This document shows, piece after piece, positions 55,543 through 63,281 of a stretch of DNA of 64,000 bases (positions within the stretch are counted from its first letter, which is position 1; every line of letters begins with the position of its first letter). The stretch lies in NCBI RefSeq assembly GCF_016597785.1, contig NZ_JAENJG010000001.1:1736001-1800000 (forward strand). The letters run 5' to 3'. A program made the position numbers and the translations under genes. Source of the stretch: Leucobacter sp. L43. Lineage in GTDB: Bacteria; Actinomycetota; Actinomycetes; Actinomycetales; Microbacteriaceae. The notes below the pieces were generated by a model, which was not told where the DNA came from, made no database searches, and saw only the letters and a program-made list of their open reading frames with translations.

Positions 55543-56499
55543 TCAGGCCCCCTTCGCGAGCAGGGTTTCGACCTCTGCGGCGTCGGGCATCGCCGTCGAG
55601 CACTCGCGGCGCGTGGCCACGATCGCTCCTGCGACGTTGGCGAAGCGGAAGATGCGCTCGAGGTCCCAGCCCTCGAGCAGCCCGTGGCAGAGCGCTCCGC
55701 CGAAGGCGTCGCCCGAGCCGAGGCCGTTGATCACATCGACGAAGTGCGGGGGCACCTCCACGCGCTCCTCCCGGGTCTTCGCGAGTACGCCCTTGGGCCC
55801 CTGCTTCACGATCGCGAGTTGCAGACCGCGATCGAGCAGCGCGTCTGCGGCTCGGTCCGGCTCGGTCTCCCCCACCGCGACCTCGCACTCCTCGCGGTTT
55901 CCGACCGCGATCGTCGCGCGGCCGATCGCCGCCGCGACCTGCTCCGTGGCTTCGGCCGCGTCGCCCCAGAACATGGGGCGGTAGTCGAGGTCGAAGATCG
56001 TGTGCGCGGCGCCGTCTCGTGCTTCGAGGGCGGCGTGGTGCGTCGACCGGCTCGGCTCCTCGCTCAGTCCGGTGAGCGTGAACCACAGGATGCGCGCCTC
56101 GCGGACGGCCTCGAGGTCGAGATCCTCGACCGCGATCTGCAGATCGGGCGCCTTCGGCTTGCGATAGAAGTAAAGCGGGAAGTCGTCCGGCGGGAAGATC
56201 TCGCAGAAGGTGACCGGCGTGGGGTACTCGGGGTCGACGCGGACCTCGCGATTGTCGACCCCGAGTCGTTCGAGTTCGCGCAGCAGGTACGTGCCGAAGG
56301 GGTCGTCGCCGACGCGTGAGATCAGAGCGCTCGCCCGGCCGTACTTCGCTGCGGCCACCGCGACATTCGCCGCGCTCCCGCCGAGGTATTTGCCGAAGCT
56401 GGTGACATCTTCGAGGCCGATCCCGTCTTGCAATGGGTAGATATCGACTCCGAGCCGACCCAGTGCCAGAACGTCATCCCGACGCCGCAGTTCCGACAT
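55543..56499 (-). CDS. iolC: 5-dehydro-2-deoxygluconokinase
   Basis: A 318-residue PfkB-family (ribokinase-fold) kinase that phosphorylates 2-deoxy-5-keto-gluconate. N-terminal motif GKYLGGSAANVAVAAAKYG and C-terminal signature GLGSGDAFGGALCHGLL with catalytic base D264 are clear. FPPDDFPLYFYRKPKAPDLQ is typical of IolC. It is the first gene of the eight-gene iol operon. GAGAAGGCGAG lies before the ATG. The best IolR-like site of the window is 54 bp upstream. Confidence 0.96.
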   Translation of the reverse strand: MSELRRRDDVLALGRLGVDIYPLQDGIGLEDVTSFGKYLGGSAANVAVAAAKYGRASALISRVGDDPFGTYLLRELERLGVDNREVRVDPEYPTPVTFCEIFPPDDFPLYFYRKPKAPDLQIAVEDLDLEAVREARILWFTLTGLSEEPSRSTHHAALEARDGAAHTIFDLDYRPMFWGDAAEATEQVAAAIGRATIAVGNREECEVAVGETEPDRAADALLDRGLQLAIVKQGPKGVLAKTREERVEVPPHFVDVINGLGSGDAFGGALCHGLLEGWDLERIFRFANVAGAIVATRRECSTAMPDAAEVETLLAKGA

Positions 56500-56552
56500 T
56501 CGCTACTCGCCTTCTCGTAGTGACGCAGGCGGGCCCCGTGCACCGCTGCATT

Positions 56553-56562
56553 TGTCCTAACA
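56553..56562. promoter_or_regulatory. TGT-N4-ACA motif, best IolR site, iolC promoter
   Basis: TGTCCTAACA fits the remembered corynebacterial IolR consensus KGWCHTRACA at all ten positions. It lies 54 bp before iolC and 127 bp before the divergent regulator gene. Confidence 0.7.
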
Positions 56563-56613
56563 ATAGCACGAAGCGGCGGGGCGCCACGTGCACACTCCGC
56601 TCGGGGGTAATGT

Positions 56614-56623
56614 TGTCATCACA
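56614..56623. promoter_or_regulatory. TGT-N4-ACA motif, putative IolR site, iolR promoter
   Basis: TGTCATCACA followed by AAG, nine of ten positions of the same consensus. It is 66 bp before the GntR regulator start, so it may serve autoregulation. Confidence 0.6.
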
Positions 56624-56688
56624 AAGAGGTCGCTCGCGGCCCACCGCATTCGATCCGCGTGCCACCCCAGCGCCGAGGAGCACCGCAC

Positions 56689-57447
56689 ATGAGCATTGAA
56701 CCCGTCTGGCCGAGCGAGCTCTTCACCGATCTCGACCGCAGCGGCCCCATCCCCCTGTACTTCCAGATCTCGAGCCGACTCGAGCGCGCGATCCGCGACG
56801 GCATCATCCCAGCCGGCGCTCGCCTCGAGAACGAGATCGCGATCGGGCAGCATCTCGGCCTCTCACGCCCGACCGTGCGACGCGCGATCCAGGAGCTCGT
56901 CGACAAGGGCCTGCTCGTACGGCGCCGGGGCATCGGCACCCAGGTCGTGCAGGCCAGGGTGAGCCGACCCGTCGAGCTCACGAGCCTGCAGGAGGATCTC
57001 ACCCGCGCGGGCCACCACCCGAGCACGCGGGTGCTCTCACTCGAGAAGATCCCCGCGGACGAGGAAGCGGCGGTGCGACTCCGCGTCGACGTCGGCACCG
57101 AGATCACGCGCATCCGCCGGCTGCGCAGCGCCGACGGCACCCCGATGGCGATCCTCGAGAACCTCCTGCCGCCCGAGTACGCCGACATCACGTTCGCGGA
57201 CCTCGAGACGCACGGGCTCTACGAGATGCTGCGAGCGCGCGGCATCGCCATCAAGATCGCGAACCAGACGATCGGAGCGCGGCGCACTCACAGCGACGAG
57301 CACGAACTGCTCGACGTCGCGAAGGGCAGCCCCGTGCTCACCATGGATCGCGTCGCCTTCGACCAGGGCGGCAGTGTCATCGAGGCCGGGCATCACTGCT
57401 ACCGGCCGGATCTGTACTCGTTCGAGACCACACTCGTCTCCCGGTAG
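56689..57447 (+). CDS. iolR: GntR/HutC family regulator, probable IolR
   Basis: A 252-residue regulator with an N-terminal winged helix (PIPLYFQISSRLERAI through LGLSRPTVRRAIQELVDKGL, residues 21-76) and a C-terminal UTRA ligand domain (from about residue 95, with ITRIRRLRSADGTPMAILEN). The UTRA domain places it in the HutC subfamily. It is divergent from iolC, as iolR is in Corynebacterium, and the gap holds two TGT-N4-ACA sites. It probably represses the iol genes until an inositol intermediate is present. GAGGAGCAC lies ahead of the ATG. Confidence 0.92.
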   Translation: MSIEPVWPSELFTDLDRSGPIPLYFQISSRLERAIRDGIIPAGARLENEIAIGQHLGLSRPTVRRAIQELVDKGLLVRRRGIGTQVVQARVSRPVELTSLQEDLTRAGHHPSTRVLSLEKIPADEEAAVRLRVDVGTEITRIRRLRSADGTPMAILENLLPPEYADITFADLETHGLYEMLRARGIAIKIANQTIGARRTHSDEHELLDVAKGSPVLTMDRVAFDQGGSVIEAGHHCYRPDLYSFETTLVSR

Positions 57448-57481
57448 CGCGCAGACGGTCCGGACCCCGCTCGGCTCGCTC

Positions 57482-58708
57482 CTACCGAGCGATCACCTCG
57501 CGGTACACCTCGACGAGACGGTCGGCCGACGCCTGCCAGCTGCGCTGCAGCGCGTGCGCGCGTGCCGCATCCCCCATGCGCTTCAACCCGGGGCCGTCGG
57601 CGAGCATCTCGCGGATGGTCGACGCCCAGACCTCGGGGTCGTCGCCGGCGATCAGGACGCCCGTCGTCCCGGCGACGACGGCTTCGCGCAACCCGCCGGC
57701 GTCACGGGCGATCACGGGCACGCCCGATGCTGCCGCCTCGAGCGCGACGAGGCCGAATGTCTCGGTGTGCGACGGCACGAGCATGAGACTGGCCGACCGA
57801 ATGCGCTCAGCCAGTTCGCGCCGTCGAAGCGCCCCCTCGAACGCCGTCGTACTGAGCATGCCGTGCGCGACGACCGACTCGTGCAGCGCGCGAGCGTAGT
57901 CATCGCCGTCGGGAGGGGGCGCGCCGACGATGCGGAGCGTCGGGCGCTCGGCGTGAGGGAGCTGCGCGATCGCCTCGATCGCGAGATCGAATCCCTTGAG
58001 GGGGTGCAGGCGGCCGACGAGGATCACCTCGGGCCTCCCTCCTCCGCGCAACCAGTCGCGCTGCTCCTCGCACTCCGCGGTGTCGCACGGTCGGAACAGG
58101 TCGGTGTCGACGCCGAGCGGCACCACGCGCACGCGATCCGGATCGCCTTCGAGCCTCGCGAGCACCGTGGCCCGTTCAGCCTCGCTCACCGCGATGATGA
58201 GGTCGGCCTCAGCGGCCAGCCGCGCTTCGCCCGCCAGGCGTCCGGGCGACTCCGGGCGCTCCCCGTCACCGAACGGCGACTCGGGCGGCGCGGCGATCGA
58301 ATGATAGCTCTGGAGCAGCGGAATGCCGCAGTCACGGGCGACCGGCAGTGCGGCGATGCCCGAGAACCAGTGCTCCGCATGCAGCACCTCGACCGGGTCA
58401 GCGGTGAGTTCGGTGTGCAGCAGGCGGCTGAAGTCCTCCATCACCTGCTCGTGCTCGCCCTTCGCCAGCAGGCGAGGGGCACCGGCGTCGAGCAGCAGCA
58501 CGGTCAGGTTCGGCATGAGCTCGACGCGCGCCGGAGTGTCGGTGTCGCTGCGCCTCGTGAAGATGCGCACGCGGTGGCCGGCACGGGCGAGCGCTTCCGC
58601 CTGCGCGCGCACGACGACGTTCATTCCGCCGGCATCTTTCGTGCCCGGCACATCGAGCGGCGAGGTGTGCAGCATGACGAAGCCGATCGAAAGTGCTGCG
58701 GGAGTCAT
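57482..58708 (-). CDS. mshA: MshA-like glycosyltransferase (family GT4)
   Basis: A 408-residue GT-B glycosyltransferase. The N-terminal motif MLHTSPLDVPGTKDAGGMNV matches the substrate loop of MshA, which joins GlcNAc to 1L-myo-inositol 3-phosphate in the first step of mycothiol synthesis. The donor-binding E-x7-E region is HTETFGLVALEAAASG, as in retaining GT4 enzymes, and VGRLHPLKGFDLAIEA is also typical. It is convergent with the GntR gene and stands alone. The motif is strong, but paralogues with other roles exist in actinobacteria. Confidence 0.85.
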   Translation of the reverse strand: MTPAALSIGFVMLHTSPLDVPGTKDAGGMNVVVRAQAEALARAGHRVRIFTRRSDTDTPARVELMPNLTVLLLDAGAPRLLAKGEHEQVMEDFSRLLHTELTADPVEVLHAEHWFSGIAALPVARDCGIPLLQSYHSIAAPPESPFGDGERPESPGRLAGEARLAAEADLIIAVSEAERATVLARLEGDPDRVRVVPLGVDTDLFRPCDTAECEEQRDWLRGGGRPEVILVGRLHPLKGFDLAIEAIAQLPHAERPTLRIVGAPPPDGDDYARALHESVVAHGMLSTTAFEGALRRRELAERIRSASLMLVPSHTETFGLVALEAAASGVPVIARDAGGLREAVVAGTTGVLIAGDDPEVWASTIREMLADGPGLKRMGDAARAHALQRSWQASADRLVEVYREVIAR

Positions 58709-58782
58709 GCTTCGAGCGTAGTGGCAGGATCGGTGCCTTCCGTCGCACGACCCCGTCGTCATCGGCCGCCCCTCGACGAAAT

Positions 58783-58799
58783 ATACCCCAGGTGGGTAT
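58783..58799. promoter_or_regulatory. CsoR-type palindrome before the CDF exporter
   Basis: ATACCC-N5-GGGTAT, a perfect 6-bp inverted repeat in the AT-rich run ATATACCCCAGGTGGGTATG, 31 bp before the ATG. Sites of this kind (TATACCCC...GGGGTATA) are bound by the CsoR/RcnR family of copper or nickel sensors. No csoR gene is next to it. Confidence 0.6.
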
Positions 58800-58830
58800 G
58801 CTCGAAGTATCCGATCGTGAAGGAGACCCG

Positions 58831-59847
58831 ATGACCGAGCCGCACGAGAGCAGCGACGCCTGCGAGCCGGAGTTCAGCGCCGGGCACCCCTCACGTCCAG
58901 GAGAGCACGCCGGCGCCCGCGGATCGCACGCGCACGATCACGGCCTGCAGGGCGCGACCTCCGGCACGGCGAAGCACCGGCGCAAGCTGGTGCTGGTGCT
59001 CGTGATCACGCTGACGGTCTTCGTCGTGCAGCTCATCGGCGCCTTCGTCTCGAACTCGCTCTCCCTCCTCGCCGACGCCGGCCACATGCTCACCGACGCC
59101 ACCGGAGTCGCGATCGCGCTCATCGCGAGCCTCATCGCGGGCGTCGCGGCGACGTCGAAACGCACCTTCGGGTATCTGCGGATCGAGATCCTCGCCGCGC
59201 TCATCAACGGCATCGTGCTCGGAGTCATCGCGATCGTCATCCTCGTCCAAGCCATCGCTCGCTTCGGCACCGAGGTCGAGGTGCACTCCGTTCCGATGCT
59301 GGTCGCCGCCGTCATCGGAGCCATCGCCAACCTGATCTCCCTGCTCATTCTGCAATCGGGGCAGCGCGAAAGCCTCAATGTGCGCGGGGCGTACCTCGAA
59401 GTGCTCGGCGACCTGCTCGGCTCCGTCGCCGTCATCGTCGCCGGCACCATCATCCTGTTCACCGGCTGGAACGCGGTCGATCAGATCGCCTCGATCCTCA
59501 TCGCCCTCCTCATCTTCCCCCGGGCGATCAGCCTGCTGCGCGACGTCGTCGATGTGCTGCTCGAGGCGTCGCCGAAGAACGTCGACGTCGACGCCGCCCG
59601 TGCCCACATGGAAGCGGTGCCCGGCGTCGAAGAGGTGCACGACGTGCACGCCTGGACCATCACCTCAGGCGTGCCCGCCTTCTCAGCCCACGTGACGGTG
59701 GCCGACGCCGCGTGGAGCGAACGCGGGTACCACGCGATCCTCGACGAGGTCCGCGCCTGTCTGCACGAGCATTTCGACACCGAGCACGTCACGCTCCAGT
59801 TGGAGCCGCGCAGCCACGAGACCGCGGGCGAGCGCGTGCACGCCTAG
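58831..59847 (+). CDS. Cation diffusion facilitator metal exporter
   Basis: A 338-residue CDF (CzcD/ZitB-like) antiporter that expels divalent metal. After a 50-residue N-terminus with a few histidines (SHAHDHG) come six helices. The helix 2 site is HMLTD (H85, D89), as in zinc exporters; the helix 5 site is YLEVLGDLLGS, with glutamate 190 where the usual H-x-x-x-D has histidine. The C-terminal cytoplasmic domain has VEEVHDVHAWTI, typical of the family. GAAGGAGA precedes the ATG. A CsoR-type palindrome is in the promoter. Confidence 0.92.
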   Translation: MTEPHESSDACEPEFSAGHPSRPGEHAGARGSHAHDHGLQGATSGTAKHRRKLVLVLVITLTVFVVQLIGAFVSNSLSLLADAGHMLTDATGVAIALIASLIAGVAATSKRTFGYLRIEILAALINGIVLGVIAIVILVQAIARFGTEVEVHSVPMLVAAVIGAIANLISLLILQSGQRESLNVRGAYLEVLGDLLGSVAVIVAGTIILFTGWNAVDQIASILIALLIFPRAISLLRDVVDVLLEASPKNVDVDAARAHMEAVPGVEEVHDVHAWTITSGVPAFSAHVTVADAAWSERGYHAILDEVRACLHEHFDTEHVTLQLEPRSHETAGERVHA

Positions 59848-59951
59848 GGTCGGCACCGAGACGTACTCCACCCGTGACGCGGCGCCTCCCGTTCGGCATA
59901 ATGAGTGTGAGCTGTGTATCTGCACAGAATGCCTGAGAAAGTGAGTCGAAG

Positions 59952-60596
59952 ATGACCGGTACCGTTCGCAACGCTGGGGCCGAGGCTCTCGCAACACTGC
60001 TGTTCGTCTTCTCGATCGTCGCCGCGATCAACAACGCGGGCGACTTCGCGCCCCTCGCCATCGGGTTCACTCTGATGGTGCTGATCTACGCCACCGGCCA
60101 CCTCTCCGGCGCCCACCTGAACCCGGCGGTCTCGCTCGGCGCGCTCATCCGCGGTGCGCTGAGCGCAGGCGACTTCGTGGCCTACGTCATCGCTCAGCTC
60201 GTCGGCGGCGTGCTCGGCGCGCTGCTCGCCGGACTCATCTTCCCGGCAGCCGCAGCGGCGAAGGAGATCGAGGTCGGGCCGGCCTTCCTGGTCGAGGCGC
60301 TCTTCACCTTCATCCTCGTCTACGTCGTGCTCAACGTCGCGACGTCGAAGGACACCGAGGGCAACTCGTTCTACGGCCTCGCCATCGGTTCCGTCGTCGT
60401 CGTCGGAGCGTTCGCCGTCGGCCCGGTCTCGGGCGGCGGGTTCAACCCGGCGGTCGCTCTCGGCCTGGCCGTGCACGGCGACTTCGCGTGGTCGAATCTG
60501 TGGCTCTACTTCGTCGCCCCGCTCGTCGGCGGTGCACTCGCCGCATTCGCCTTCCGCGCCTTCAACCGCCACGACCTCGCCACGGTCGAGGCCTGA
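59952..60596 (+). CDS. Aquaporin (MIP family) with atypical second NPA region
   Basis: A 214-residue channel with six helices and both half-helix motifs: GAHLNPAVS (NPA at 57-59) and GGFNPAVAL (NPA at 165-167). Most aquaporins have arginine after the second NPA (NPAR), which forms the selectivity filter; here it is valine. The loop between TM3 and TM4 is short, so it is not a glycerol facilitator of the GlpF type. It may pass water or small neutral solutes. It is the next gene after the CDF exporter on the same strand, 104 bp away, with CATAAT at 59897 as a possible -10 box. Confidence 0.9.
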   Translation: MTGTVRNAGAEALATLLFVFSIVAAINNAGDFAPLAIGFTLMVLIYATGHLSGAHLNPAVSLGALIRGALSAGDFVAYVIAQLVGGVLGALLAGLIFPAAAAAKEIEVGPAFLVEALFTFILVYVVLNVATSKDTEGNSFYGLAIGSVVVVGAFAVGPVSGGGFNPAVALGLAVHGDFAWSNLWLYFVAPLVGGALAAFAFRAFNRHDLATVEA

Positions 60597-60647
60597 GCGG
60601 AGCCTGAGCGGGGCCCGCTCCGTAGGCTCGCATCGCTGAGTTCCCGC

Positions 60648-60720
60648 GTCGGTGAGAGATTCGGCGACGGTGAGGCCGAGATCCCCGAGCACTTCTCACC
60701 GACGGTGAATCCCTCACCGG
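60648..60720. repeat. Intergenic inverted-repeat element, copy 2
   Basis: About 73 bp between the convergent aquaporin and E2 genes, beginning TCGGTGAGAGATTCG, then CGGTGAG, and ending CTCACCG...GAATCCCTCACC. It is similar to the element at 47933-48007. It is followed to about 60810 by degenerate repeats of CGCGCACCTGATCGGCGCCG type. Confidence 0.7.
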
Positions 60721-60819
60721 CCCGCGCGACTCATCGGCGCCGGGTCGCGCACCTCACCGGGCCGCGCACCTGATCGGCGCCGCGCCGCGCACCTGACCAG
60801 CGCCGCAGAGCTCATCCGC

Positions 60820-62253
60820 TCAGTCGAGCAGCAGTGCGGGCTCCTCGAGCACCGAGGCGACGTCGGCCACGAATCGTGAGATCACATCGCCGTCGACGAT
60901 GCGGTGGTCGAACGATCCGCCGACGGTGGTCACCATGCGGGGGCGCACCTCTCCGTCGACCACCCACGGCTTCTGACGGATCGTGCCCATCGCCATGATG
61001 CCGCACTCACCGGGGTTGAGGATCGGCGTGCCGAAGTCCATGCCGAAGACGCCGATGTTGGTGATGGTGATGGTGCCTCGCGCCATGTCGCTCGGCTGCG
61101 TCCGCCCGTCGCGAGCGGTGATGGTCAGCTGCTCGATCGCACGCGCGAGGTCGAGCAGGCTGAGGTCTTGCGCGTCCTTGATGTTCGGCACGACGAGCCC
61201 GCGCGGCGTGGCCGCGGCGATCCCGAGGTTCACGAAGTTGTGCCGGATGATCTCGGTGTCGGTGAAGGTGGCGTTCACCTCTGGGCTCCGGCGCACTGCC
61301 CAGAGCATCGCCTTCGCGAAGATCAGCAGCGGCGACACCTTGACTCCAGCGAAATCGGTCGAGCTTTTGAGCCGCTTCACGAACTCCATCGTGCGAGTGG
61401 CGTCGACGTCGGTGAACACGCTCACGTGCGGCGCCTCGAACGCGCTCGTCACCATCGCCTGCGCGGTCATCTTGCGAATGCCCTTGAGCGGGATGCGCTC
61501 CTCGCGCGCCTCCGTGACCTCCGGGGTCGACAGATTGCGGAAGAGACTGGCCTGCGACGCCTGACGAACCACATCGTCGCGCAGCACCTCCCCGGCGATC
61601 CCCGAACCGATGATCTGCGTCATATCGACGCCCAGGTCTTTCGCGAGCTTGCGGATCGGCGGTTTCGCGATCACCGGCGACGAGTCGGCGACGGGGATCA
61701 CGGCGTGCGAGCCCTGCTGGGGCGTGCGCGTCGCACCCGCCTGCGCGGCGGCGGCGTCCGCCGATCCCTCGCTCGCAGCTCCGCTCCGCACCAGCGGTTC
61801 TCCCCCGCGACGACGGCGCGACTTCACTGCGCCGCCGGTGCCGTAGCCGACGAGTACCGCTCCGGCCTCGCCGTTCTCGTGCGCCACACTCGCCGCGGTG
61901 TCGGCGACCACGTCGCGCGTCTCCTCGGTATCGACGGGGGCGGCAGTGGCCTGGGGATCCGCGGCGACGTGGTGCTGCCCACCGACGGCCGGCGCGCCGT
62001 CGGCGTCCGCAGCATCGACGGTCACGCGCAGGATCGGCTGCCCGACCGGCACCGTGACGCCGACCTCGACGAGCACCTCAGACACGATCCCCGTGAATGG
62101 GGACGGCAGCTCGACGAGCGATTTCGCGGTCTCGATCTCGCAGATCACCTGGTTCAGCGCGACCGTATCGCCGGCCGCGACGTGCCACGTGACGATCTCG
62201 GCCTCGGTGAGTCCCTCGCCGACGTCGGGGAGTGGGAACGTCATCTCGCTCAT
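60820..62253 (-). CDS. bkdC: Branched-chain keto-acid dehydrogenase E2 (dihydrolipoyl acyltransferase)
   Basis: A 477-residue E2 core protein. One lipoyl domain (residues 1-77) carries the lipoyl lysine K44 in [12 protein letters not shown] long flexible alanine-rich linker follows, then the E1/E3-binding domain ([20 protein letters not shown], near 200), then the catalytic domain with H450 and D454 in [10 protein letters not shown]. It transfers branched acyl groups to CoA after oxidation of valine, leucine and isoleucine keto acids, or in making branched fatty-acid primers. It is the third gene after E1-alpha and E1-beta. E3 is not in the window. Confidence 0.95.
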   Translation of the reverse strand: MSEMTFPLPDVGEGLTEAEIVTWHVAAGDTVALNQVICEIETAKSLVELPSPFTGIVSEVLVEVGVTVPVGQPILRVTVDAADADGAPAVGGQHHVAADPQATAAPVDTEETRDVVADTAASVAHENGEAGAVLVGYGTGGAVKSRRRRGGEPLVRSGAASEGSADAAAAQAGATRTPQQGSHAVIPVADSSPVIAKPPIRKLAKDLGVDMTQIIGSGIAGEVLRDDVVRQASQASLFRNLSTPEVTEAREERIPLKGIRKMTAQAMVTSAFEAPHVSVFTDVDATRTMEFVKRLKSSTDFAGVKVSPLLIFAKAMLWAVRRSPEVNATFTDTEIIRHNFVNLGIAAATPRGLVVPNIKDAQDLSLLDLARAIEQLTITARDGRTQPSDMARGTITITNIGVFGMDFGTPILNPGECGIMAMGTIRQKPWVVDGEVRPRMVTTVGGSFDHRIVDGDVISRFVADVASVLEEPALLLD

Positions 62254-62279
62254 GGAATCTCCTGCTGTCAGTTCGGGGG

Positions 62280-63281
62280 TCAGTAGTGCATCGTGCGGTC
62301 GACGGCTTCGAGCACCCGGTCCGCATCGGGGAGGAAGAGCGGTTCGATCGCCGCCGCGGGGAACGGGACATCGTAGCCCGAGACGCGCAGCACTGGCGCC
62401 TGCAGCGAGTAGAAGGCGCGCTCGGCGACCGTCGCCGCGATCTCGCTGCCAACGCTCGCGTTGCCCGAGGCCTCCTGCGCCACGACGAGGCGACCCGTCT
62501 TGCGCACGGAGGCGAGCACGGGCTCGTAGTCGATGGGCGAAACGGTGCGCAGATCGATCACCTCGAGGCTCGTGCCCTCCGACTGGGCGATCTCCGCGGC
62601 CTGCAGCAACGTCGTCACCATCGCGCCGAACCCGACGACCGTGCAGTCGGTGCCGGTGCGGGCCACGCGACTCTGGTGCAGGCCGGAGGCGGGCGCACCT
62701 GGATCGACCTCGCCCTTGTGCCAGTACTTGGCCTTCGGCTCGAAGAAGAGCACCGGGTCATCGGAGGCGATCGCCTGCTGAATCATCCAGTAGGCGTCGT
62801 TCGCGGTCGACGGGGCCACGACGCGCAGGCCGGCGGTGTGCGCGAAGTACGCCTCCGGGCTCTCCTCGTGATGCTCGATCGAGTTGATGTGCCCGCCGTA
62901 TGGCACACGGATCACGATGGGCATGTTGACGGTGCCGTCGTGCCGGGCGCGGATCTTCGCGAGCTGCGTGGTGATCTGGTTGAACGCGGGGAAGATGAAT
63001 CCGTCGAACTGGATCTCAACCACGGGGCGGTACCCGCGCAGTGCCAGACCGATCGCGCTGCCGACGATGCCCGCTTCGGCGAGCGGCGTATCGAGCACGC
63101 GCGCTGAGCCGAAGTCGGCCTGCAGTCTGTCGGTGACACGGAACACGCCCCCGAGCGGGCCGATGTCTTCGCCCATCAGCAGCACACGGTCGTTCTCGAC
63201 CATCGCGGCGCGCAGCCCCTCGTTGATCGCCTTCGCGATCGGCAGGGTGGTGCGCTCCGTCAGCGTCTGCCCCTCGGTCAT
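62280..63281 (-). CDS. bkdB: Branched-chain keto-acid dehydrogenase E1 beta
   Basis: A 333-residue transketolase-type subunit. [20 protein letters not shown] (with the glutamate that activates thiamine diphosphate), [20 protein letters not shown] and [20 protein letters not shown] are those of branched-chain E1 beta rather than pyruvate E1 beta; the HHEESPEA motif is diagnostic as I know it. The start overlaps the E1-alpha stop (ATGA), and E2 follows 26 bp on. It forms the alpha2-beta2 decarboxylase. Confidence 0.96.
   Translation of the reverse strand: MTEGQTLTERTTLPIAKAINEGLRAAMVENDRVLLMGEDIGPLGGVFRVTDRLQADFGSARVLDTPLAEAGIVGSAIGLALRGYRPVVEIQFDGFIFPAFNQITTQLAKIRARHDGTVNMPIVIRVPYGGHINSIEHHEESPEAYFAHTAGLRVVAPSTANDAYWMIQQAIASDDPVLFFEPKAKYWHKGEVDPGAPASGLHQSRVARTGTDCTVVGFGAMVTTLLQAAEIAQSEGTSLEVIDLRTVSPIDYEPVLASVRKTGRLVVAQEASGNASVGSEIAATVAERAFYSLQAPVLRVSGYDVPFPAAAIEPLFLPDADRVLEAVDRTMHY

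Noticed and set aside
55541-56086. N-terminal extension of the iol aldolase frame into iolC
   Set aside because: The extension is antimotif sequence over iolC; GTG 55540 with a ribosome site two bases after the iolC stop gives a protein of normal size.
28536-57447. The polyol island as a recent horizontal acquisition
   Set aside because: Base composition looks the same as the flanks by eye, and there is no integrase, tRNA or direct repeat at the ends; a computed GC and codon profile would be needed to say more.
60721-60810. Possible tRNA or small RNA in the gap after the aquaporin
   Set aside because: The sequence is a degenerate GC repeat; I could not fold a cloverleaf or find an anticodon arm.
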